35,435 nucleotides of DNA from Actinomycetota bacterium (GTDB lineage: Bacteria > Actinomycetota > Actinomycetes > Actinomycetales > Microbacteriaceae), in assembly GCA_018268515.1 (NCBI GenBank), contig JAFDWK010000033.1, positions 1 to 35,435 of the forward strand. The letters are read 5' to 3'. Each line of letters opens with the position of its first letter. Position 1 is the first letter of the stretch. A model generated the notes under the pieces. The model was given only the letters and a program-made list of their open reading frames with translations. It ran no database searches and was not told the origin of the DNA. Shown in pieces: positions 30,113-35,435 of the stretch. The translations under genes were made by a program, and so were the position numbers.

Positions 30113-30862
30113 ATGACGGGCGGGATCGATCTGCTGCCGACGGTGATCGGCGTGCTCGTCCTCGCCGCGATCGCCACCGCCGCGCTGATGGCGTTCCGGG
30201 TGCCCGGACGATGGTCCCCGGCGCTCGCGGTCCTGCGCGGTGCGGTGCAGCTCGCGGTGATCAGTGTGATCCTGACCGGCATCGTCACGCAGCCGGGGTG
30301 GATCGGTGTCGCGCTGCTGGTCATGTTCGGCATCGCCACGGGCGTGGCCGTGCGCCGGACGGGTGGCGGGATGCGCACCGTGCTGGTCATGGCGACCTCG
30401 ATCGGTGCGGGCGCGGTCGTGTCCGTCGGCACGGTGTTCGCGACGGGTGCGCTGCAGCCGACGCCGCGCTACCTCCTGGCGATCGGAGCGATCCTGATCG
30501 GCAACTCCATGAGCATCGCGACGCTCGCAGGACGCCGCTTCACGGCGTCGGTGGTCGACCGGTGGGAGGAGGTGGAAGGCTGGCTCGCGCTCGGCGCGAC
30601 ACCGCGGCGCTCCACGCTCGATCTCGCGCGCCGGGCGGTGCGCGAGGCACTCATCCCGTCGATCGACCAGACCAAGACGACCGGGCTCGTGGTGCTGCCG
30701 GGTGCGTTCGTCGGGGCGATCTTCGGCGGGCTATCGCCGCTGGAGGCCGGTCGGTTCCAGATCGTGGTGCTGGCGGCGATCATGGCCGCCGGCGCGATCA
30801 CGGCAGTGCTCATCGCGACCTGGCTCGGCCCTGTGCGCACGAAGCCGGTCCTCGCCGCGTGA
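30113..30862 (+). CDS. FetB/UPF0014-family ABC permease
   Basis: This 249-residue membrane protein has about seven hydrophobic stretches and fits the UPF0014 family, whose E. coli member FetB (YbbM) is the permease of the FetAB exporter linked to iron homeostasis. Family marks are LRGAVQLAVISVIL near residue 40, AILIGNSMSIATLAGRR near 124-140, the EVEGWLALGATPRRS loop, and IDQTKTTGLVVLPGAFVG near 182-199. The ATG at 30113 has a GGAGGAG ribosome binding site 6 nt upstream, and it follows ligA by 28 nt, so co-transcription is likely. No FetA-type ATPase gene is adjacent, which is odd for this family. Confidence 0.87.
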   Translation: MTGGIDLLPTVIGVLVLAAIATAALMAFRVPGRWSPALAVLRGAVQLAVISVILTGIVTQPGWIGVALLVMFGIATGVAVRRTGGGMRTVLVMATSIGAGAVVSVGTVFATGALQPTPRYLLAIGAILIGNSMSIATLAGRRFTASVVDRWEEVEGWLALGATPRRSTLDLARRAVREALIPSIDQTKTTGLVVLPGAFVGAIFGGLSPLEAGRFQIVVLAAIMAAGAITAVLIATWLGPVRTKPVLAA

Positions 30863-30901
30863 CAGCGGATCCGGCGGGATCGTGGCGGATGCGCGGGTCA
30901 T

Positions 30902-31255
30902 GCCGAGTGCGTGGGTTCGCGTCGAGTGCACGGGAAGGCGTCGAGTGCACGGGGTCGGCGCGTCGTCTTCGCGTGCACTCGGCAACTGGCCGTGCGCTCG
31001 CTTCAGGCGGCGCGTTCGGTTCCCGTGCGCTCGAAGAGATCAGCGGACCGAGGGCGGGCCGGGCGCGGGCACGGGCCTGGGCTCCGGATCCCGTCGAGCG
31101 CACGGGAACAACGCGAGAGCACGGCTACTTTGTGCGGAGTTCCGGTTCACTGGGCAGCGACCCGCGTATTCGGCAGCGCTCGCGTCGGGATCCCGTGTCT
31201 TCGCTGGCACTGCCCGCCGCGTTGCCGTGCGCTCGGCAGCTGGCCGTGCACCCGG
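30902..31255. repeat. Cluster of about ten short boxes in both orientations, no gene
   Basis: The 438-nt gap between fetB and the helicase gene has no protein-like frame. It holds copies of a box near GTCGAGTGCACGGGAA: forward at about 30904, 30921, 30940, 31093 and 31114, reverse at about 30972, 30989, 31021, 31223 and 31242. Two longer stretches, about 30973-31000 and 31228-31255, match closely as GTGCRCTCGGCA, then RCTGGCCGTGCRC. Facing copies could pair into hairpins. Confidence 0.75.
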
Positions 31256-31265
31256 CACAAGGCCA

Positions 31266-31291
31266 TACGCCCGGCGCGAGGGCCGGGCGTA
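31266..31291 (-). terminator. Terminator hairpin after the helicase gene
   Basis: TACGCCCGGC (31266-31275) pairs perfectly with GCCGGGCGTA (31282-31291) around a 6-nt loop, 10 nt beyond the helicase stop. The T tract is poor, so efficiency is uncertain. Confidence 0.65.
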
Positions 31292-31300
31292 CGGGCGGGC

Positions 31301-33217
31301 TCAGTCCTTGTGGCGCGGCTTGCGCGGCGGACGGTCGTCGGTGCGGCGATCGTCGCGTGGGGCGTCGTCGCGACGCGAGCGATCGCCGTAGCCGCGGTCC
31401 CCGGATCCGCCGTCATACGAGCGGCGCGGACGGTCGCCGTAGCCGCGGTCATCCCGGCCCCGATCGTCGCGGCGCGGACCGCGGCTGGGGCGGCCGGTGT
31501 CCCGCTGGATCTCGATGAGCCGACCGGAGATGCGGGTGTCGCGCAGGCGATCCAGCACCGACGGATCCAGGTTCGACGGCAGCTCGACGATCGAGAAATC
31601 GGGCTTGATGTTGATCGCGCCGAAGTCGTCGCGACCGAGACCGCCCTCGTTCGCGAGTGCGCCCACGATCTGGCGGGGCTCGACGCGGTGGCGGCGTCCG
31701 ACCTCGATCCGGTACGGGGTGTAGTCGCCGCGACTGCGACGCTCCGGTCGGGGGCCGCGGTCGTCGCGGGCACGCGCGTCGCGTCCACCGGAGCGGTCGT
31801 TGCGCTCGCGAGGCGGGCGGTTGTCCGCGGCCACGGCTGCGGAGAGCGCGTCGTTCTGCGGATCCAGCAGCAGCGGAGTATCGCCCTGCGCCACGACGGC
31901 GAGGGCCGCGGCGACGTCCGCCTCGGGCACATCGTGGTGGCGCACGTAGTGCGCGATGATGTCGCGGAACCCCTCGATGCGACCGGTCTCCTCGAGCGCG
32001 GCGGTGATCGCGTCGTCGAAGCGGGCCAGGCGCGTGCTGTTCACATCCTCGGTCGTCGGCAGCTGCATCTGCGCCGGCTGCTGGCGGGTGGCGCGCTCGA
32101 TGTGCTTGAGCAGGTAGCGCTCGCGCGGGGTGATGAAGCTGATCGCGTCGCCGGAGCGGCCCGCGCGGCCGGTGCGGCCGATGCGGTGCACGTAGGACTC
32201 GGTGTCAGTGGGGATGTCGAAGTTGACGACGTGGCTGATCCGCTCCACGTCGAGGCCGCGGGCGGCGACGTCGGTCGCGACGAGGATGTCGAGCTTCCCG
32301 TCCTTGAGCTGGCCGACCGTGCGCTCGCGCTGCGGCTGCGCGATGTCGCCGTTGATCGCGGCGGCGGAGTAGCCGCGGGCGCGCAGCTTCTCGGCGAGCG
32401 TCTCGGTCTCGTTCTTGGTGCGGACGAACACGATCATGCCCTCGAAGTTCTCCACCTCGAGGATCCGGGTGAGCGCATCCACCTTCTGCGCGTACGACAC
32501 CACGAGGTAGCGCTGGGTGATGTTCGCGTTGGTCGTGGTCTTGGCCTTGACCGAGATCTCCTCGGGGTCGTGCAGGTACTGCTGCGCGAGCCGGCGGATC
32601 GTGGCGGGCATGGTCGCGGAGAACAGCGCGACCTGCTTGTCCTCGGGGGTCTGCGCGAGGATCTGCTCGACATCTTCGGCGAAGCCCATCTTGAGCATCT
32701 CGTCCGCCTCGTCGAGCACGAGGTTCTTCAGCTCGGACAGATCGAGCGTGCCCTTGGCGAGGTGGTCCATGATGCGGCCGGGGGTGCCGACGATGATGTG
32801 CACGCCGCGACGGAGCGCCGACAGCTGCACGCCGTAGCCCTGGCCACCGTACACGGGCAGCAGGTGCACGCCCGGCATCTGAGCGGCATAGGCCTCGAAC
32901 GCCTCGGCGACCTGCAGCGCGAGTTCGCGGGTCGGGGCGAGCACCAGCGCCTGCGGCTTGCGCTGCTGCAGATCGAGGTTCTCCAGGATCGGCAGCGCGA
33001 ACGCGGCGGTCTTGCCCGTTCCGGTCTGCGCGGTGCCGAGCACGTCGCGGCCGCCGAGCAGCAGCGGGATCGTCTCGCGCTGGATGGCGGACGGCGTCTC
33101 ATAGCCGAGGGCCTTGATCGCCGCGAGCACGGGGCCGGTGATGCCGAGCTCCTCGAATCCGGGGGTCGTTTCGGCGTCGGTGGGGGCGTCTTCGTGAGTC
33201 GCGGCGTCTTCAGTCAC
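31301..33217 (-). CDS. DEAD-box ATP-dependent RNA helicase (DeaD/CsdA-like)
   Basis: This 638-residue protein unwinds RNA duplexes, with likely roles in ribosome assembly, mRNA decay or cold adaptation. Motifs appear in order: the Q motif near TPSAIQRETIP (41-51), motif I AQTGTGKT (63-70), motif II DEAD (169-172), motif III SAT (200-202) and motif VI HRIGRTGR (344-351). A DbpA-type RNA-binding domain lies at about 495-570 (YRIEVGRRHRVEPRQIVGAL). The tail is rich in RDDRG-type repeats, suited to RNA binding. The start is the GTG at 33217; TACTCT lies 5 nt upstream on the minus strand, with no ribosome binding site. A hairpin follows the stop. Confidence 0.95.
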   Translation of the reverse strand: MTEDAATHEDAPTDAETTPGFEELGITGPVLAAIKALGYETPSAIQRETIPLLLGGRDVLGTAQTGTGKTAAFALPILENLDLQQRKPQALVLAPTRELALQVAEAFEAYAAQMPGVHLLPVYGGQGYGVQLSALRRGVHIIVGTPGRIMDHLAKGTLDLSELKNLVLDEADEMLKMGFAEDVEQILAQTPEDKQVALFSATMPATIRRLAQQYLHDPEEISVKAKTTTNANITQRYLVVSYAQKVDALTRILEVENFEGMIVFVRTKNETETLAEKLRARGYSAAAINGDIAQPQRERTVGQLKDGKLDILVATDVAARGLDVERISHVVNFDIPTDTESYVHRIGRTGRAGRSGDAISFITPRERYLLKHIERATRQQPAQMQLPTTEDVNSTRLARFDDAITAALEETGRIEGFRDIIAHYVRHHDVPEADVAAALAVVAQGDTPLLLDPQNDALSAAVAADNRPPRERNDRSGGRDARARDDRGPRPERRSRGDYTPYRIEVGRRHRVEPRQIVGALANEGGLGRDDFGAINIKPDFSIVELPSNLDPSVLDRLRDTRISGRLIEIQRDTGRPSRGPRRDDRGRDDRGYGDRPRRSYDGGSGDRGYGDRSRRDDAPRDDRRTDDRPPRKPRHKD

Positions 33218-33222
33218 ATCTC

Positions 33223-33228
33223 AGAGTA
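33223..33228 (-). promoter_or_regulatory. -10 hexamer near the helicase start
   Basis: TACTCT on the minus strand ends 5 nt before the GTG at 33217, one base less than the usual spacing here. Confidence 0.45.
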
Positions 33229-33266
33229 CCGTCCGACCCTGGACGGTCGTTGTTCGAGGAGGGATG

Positions 33267-33296
33267 TTCGCCCCTTTCGCGGCGATACAGGGCGAA
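33267..33296. other. Weak inverted repeat between fadD and the helicase gene
   Basis: TTCGCCC (33267-33273) can pair with GGGCGAA (33290-33296) over a 16-nt loop. It lies downstream of the acyl-CoA ligase stop and could end that transcript, but no T tract follows. Confidence 0.3.
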
Positions 33297-33324
33297 GGTC
33301 GCTCCCCGAAACGGGCCGGCAGGC

Positions 33325-35025
33325 CTATTCGGGCGAGGTCAGCGCCAGCAGCTTCTCCTTCACCTGGCGTCGCAGCACCTTGCCGATGAGCGAGGTCGGC
33401 AGTTCGTCGACCACGAAGATCCGGCGCGGCACCTTGTACGGGGTGAGGATCCCGCGGGCGAACTCGCGGATCGCCTCGACATCGACGTCCGTGCCCGGAT
33501 CCACCACGATCGCAGCGACGACCTCCTCGCCGGAGTGCTCGCTGGGAAGGCCCACGACCGCGGCGTCGACGACATCGGGGTGCTGGCGCAGCGCGCCCTC
33601 GACCTCGGTGGGGGCGACGTTGAAGCCGCCGGTGATGATGAGCTCCTTGATCCGGTCCACGATGCGCACGAATCCGCCCTCGTCGATCGTGACGATGTCG
33701 CCGGTGCGGAACCAGCCGTCCACGAAGACGGCCTCGGTCTCCTCGGGCTTGCCGTAATAGCCGGAGAAGACCTGCGGGCCGCGCACCACCAGCTCGCCGG
33801 GCTGCCCGGGCTCGACGTCGGCGGTCGGATCGTCCGGATCCACCACGCGGCACTCCGTGCCGGGCAGCGGCAGGCCCACGGTGCCCGGCACGCGGTTCTC
33901 CGCGACGGGGTTCGCCATGAGCACGGGGGAGCATTCGCTGAGACCGTAGCCCTCGACGAGATAGCCGCCCGTGGCCTTCTCGAACGGCACCACGAGCTCG
34001 TGCGGCAGCGCCATGGCACCGGAGATCGCGATCTCGATGCCGGCGAGCGACACGCCCTTCGCCGTCGCGGCCTTCAGCAGCCGGTCCGCGATCGGCGGCA
34101 CGAGCGGCAGGAACGTCGCCGGGTGCTTCTTCACGACCTCGAGCACGAGATCCGGATCGAACTTGGGGAACAGCACGAGCCGCGCGCCCATCGACATCGC
34201 GAAGGTGAGGCAGAGGGTCAGGCCGTAGGCGTGGAACATCGGCAGCACGGCGTACACCACGCAGCCGTTCCCGCGTGTGATCGAGGGCACCCAGGCCTGC
34301 GCCTGAGCGGCATTCGCGAGCAGGTTGCGATGCGTCAGGGAGGCGCCCTTCGGGGTGCCGGTGGTGCCGGACGTGTACTGGATGATCGCGAGGTCGTCGG
34401 TCGCCGGGCGCGGGTGCGAGGCGGGCAGCGGCGCGTATCCGACAACGGACTCCCAGGTCACCGTGCCGCGCACCTTGGCGGTGAGCGCGTCGCGCGACTC
34501 GCGGGCCTTGGCGACCGGCAGTCGCAGCGCGAACCGCGTCAGCGCCGGCATCGCCCGGGTGACGTCGACCGAGATGAGGTTCGTCACGGCGAGATCGGCG
34601 GGGAACTCCTGCACGGTCGCGACCGCCTTGTTCCACACGATCGCGTGCTTCGCCCCGTGGTCCTCGAACTGCTTGCGCAGCTCGCGCGGGGTGTACAGCG
34701 GATTGTGCTCGACGACGACGGCGCCCAGGCGCAGCACGGCGTAGAACGCCACGATGTGCTGCGGGCAGTTCGGCAGCACGATCGCGACCGGATCCCCGGC
34801 CTTGACGCCGAGCGCCTTCAGCCCGGAGGCCGCACGATCGATGGCGGCCTGCAGGTCGCGATAGGAGGTGGTGCGGCCGAAGAACTGCAGGGCGGGGGCG
34901 TCCGGGTAGTCACGGGCCGACGCGGCGACGATGTCGACAAGGGATCCGGTGACCTCGGCGAGATCCTCCGGCACCGAGTCGGCATAGCTGGCGGTCCAGG
35001 GGCGCGGGGGCACGAACGTCGTCAC
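33325..35025 (-). CDS. fadD: Long-chain fatty acyl-CoA ligase (FadD type)
   Basis: This 566-residue member of the adenylate-forming family activates a fatty acid with ATP and joins it to CoA. The AMP-binding motif YTSGTTGTPKG begins at Y217. The core motif VEGYGLSE, the hinge WFRTGDIV and the C-terminal catalytic lysine K549 (in LIGKVLRR) are all present, and the length is normal. Substrate chain length cannot be told; long-chain fatty acid is the usual assignment for this build. The GTG at 35025 is preceded at exactly 6 nt by TAGGCT on the minus strand. The gene is divergent from gatC, 82 nt away. Confidence 0.92.
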   Translation of the reverse strand: MTTFVPPRPWTASYADSVPEDLAEVTGSLVDIVAASARDYPDAPALQFFGRTTSYRDLQAAIDRAASGLKALGVKAGDPVAIVLPNCPQHIVAFYAVLRLGAVVVEHNPLYTPRELRKQFEDHGAKHAIVWNKAVATVQEFPADLAVTNLISVDVTRAMPALTRFALRLPVAKARESRDALTAKVRGTVTWESVVGYAPLPASHPRPATDDLAIIQYTSGTTGTPKGASLTHRNLLANAAQAQAWVPSITRGNGCVVYAVLPMFHAYGLTLCLTFAMSMGARLVLFPKFDPDLVLEVVKKHPATFLPLVPPIADRLLKAATAKGVSLAGIEIAISGAMALPHELVVPFEKATGGYLVEGYGLSECSPVLMANPVAENRVPGTVGLPLPGTECRVVDPDDPTADVEPGQPGELVVRGPQVFSGYYGKPEETEAVFVDGWFRTGDIVTIDEGGFVRIVDRIKELIITGGFNVAPTEVEGALRQHPDVVDAAVVGLPSEHSGEEVVAAIVVDPGTDVDVEAIREFARGILTPYKVPRRIFVVDELPTSLIGKVLRRQVKEKLLALTSPE

Positions 35026-35031
35026 CCGCTC

Positions 35032-35037
35032 AGCCTA
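35032..35037 (-). promoter_or_regulatory. -10 hexamer for leaderless fadD
   Basis: TAGGCT on the minus strand ends exactly 6 nt before the GTG at 35025. Confidence 0.65.
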
Positions 35038-35095
35038 TGCCTGCAGTCGCGCGTTGACGGAGGTCCGCTCGGGCAGGGCGGCGACGGCCCCTGGA

Positions 35096-35101
35096 TAGAC
35101 T
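35096..35101 (+). promoter_or_regulatory. -10 hexamer for leaderless gatC
   Basis: TAGACT ends exactly 6 nt before the GTG at 35108. A TTGACG at 35054-35059 looks like a -35 but is 36 bp away, too far to serve this hexamer. Confidence 0.65.
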
Positions 35102-35107
35102 GTCCTG

Positions 35108-35407
35108 GTGTCTGAAATCACCCCCGATCTCGTGCGCCATCTCGGCGTGCTCTCGCGCATCCAGCTCTCCGACGACGAGGTGACGCAGCTGACCGGTCAG
35201 CTCGACGCGATCGTCGACAACATCGCGAAGGTATCCGAGGTGGCGACCCCCGACGTCGAGCCGACGAGTCACCCGATCCCGCTGCACAACGTGTTCCGGC
35301 CGGATGTGGCCGGCCAGACGCTGACCACCGCGCAGGCGCTGCAGAACGCGCCCGACGCCGACGGCGACCGCTTCCGCGTGACCGCGATCCTGGGAGAAGA
35401 GCAGTGA
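35108..35407 (+). CDS. gatC: Asp/Glu-tRNA amidotransferase subunit C
   Basis: This 99-residue subunit belongs to the GatCAB complex, which converts Glu-tRNA(Gln) and Asp-tRNA(Asn) to the amide forms. It shows the family pattern: an N-terminal VRHLGVLSRIQLSDDE helix, a second helix LTGQLDAIVDNIAKVSEV, and a proline-rich C-terminal part that wraps GatA (VEPTSHPIPLHNVFRPD). The start is the GTG at 35108. The stop overlaps the gatA start by GTGA (35404-35407), which suggests coupled translation and equal subunit amounts. Confidence 0.95.
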   Translation: MSEITPDLVRHLGVLSRIQLSDDEVTQLTGQLDAIVDNIAKVSEVATPDVEPTSHPIPLHNVFRPDVAGQTLTTAQALQNAPDADGDRFRVTAILGEEQ

Positions 35408-35435
35408 GCGAGATCATCCGCTGGACCGCCGCCGA
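35404..35435 (+). CDS. gatA: Asp/Glu-tRNA amidotransferase subunit A, first codons only
   Basis: A GTG overlapping the gatC stop opens a frame reading MSEIIRWTAA before the window ends. Only ten codons are visible, so identity rests on position: gatA follows gatC in actinobacteria and encodes the amidase subunit. Confidence 0.75.
   Translation, partial: MSEIIRWTAA

Noticed and set aside
30902-31255. CRISPR array
   Set aside because: The boxes are imperfect, short, unevenly spaced and occur in both orientations, and no cas gene is near.
30911-33757. A 948-codon plus-strand frame covering the repeat cluster and the helicase gene
   Set aside because: Mostly antisense to the helicase; its first part merely translates the repeated boxes, giving recurrent short peptides.
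35054-35059. TTGACG as the -35 box of gatC
   Set aside because: It is 36 bp from the -10 hexamer, about twice the usable distance, so it is probably chance.

Overview
The window looks like chromosomal core DNA from a high-GC actinobacterium. Microbacteriaceae, probably Microbacterium or a close relative, is the best guess. The grounds are composition, the GlgE alpha-glucan genes, an extended NAD+-dependent DNA ligase, a CtpE-like P-type ATPase, and many genes that seem to be transcribed without a leader. The genus is inferred from these traits, not proven. I see no prophage, insertion sequence, CRISPR array or rRNA.

Layout. 1-946: the 3' half of an MFS transporter gene (cut by the window edge) and a decayed fragment of a second one. 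1016-7752: a CtpE-like P-type ATPase, a YbaK/EbsC-type deacylase (minus strand), an M1 aminopeptidase N and a CPA2/Kef-type antiporter. 7823-9551: a metallo-beta-lactamase-fold protein (minus), tRNA-Glu(CUC) with a strong terminator, and a DUF1684 protein. 9620-14567: a five-gene Dpp/Opp-type ABC importer operon (lipoprotein, two permeases, two ATPases) whose four distal genes overlap end to start. 14533-15873: an acyltransferase-3 membrane protein, overlapping the operon tail to tail. 15932-17592: an ECF sigma factor and a DUF4349 membrane protein joined by an ATGA overlap. 17651-24073: glgX, glgE and glgB on the minus strand, a branched alpha-glucan module. 24172-26513: a cysteine desulfurase and mnmA, a sulfur donor and acceptor pair for tRNA 2-thiouridine. 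26617-27461: a chimeric remnant and a Phd/VapC toxin-antitoxin pair. 27715-30862: ligA and a FetB-like permease. 30863-31300: a gene-free stretch full of small repeats. 31301-35435: a DEAD-box RNA helicase and a fatty acyl-CoA ligase (both minus), then gatC and the start of gatA.

How it works together. The order desulfurase, mnmA, ligA, gatCA is a familiar actinobacterial housekeeping backbone. Here the toxin-antitoxin pair, fetB, the helicase and fadD sit within it. tRNA-Glu, MnmA and GatCA all bear on tRNA charging or modification. GlgE extends alpha-1,4-glucan from maltose-1-phosphate, GlgB branches it and GlgX debranches it.

The two signals most worth a second look are these. First, a TANNNT hexamer lies exactly 6 nt (in a few cases 5 or 7 nt) before the start codon of about a dozen genes on both strands, which points to widespread leaderless transcription. 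Second, the 30.9-31.26 kb intergenic region holds about ten copies, in both orientations, of a GAGYGCACGG-type box that no feature explains.
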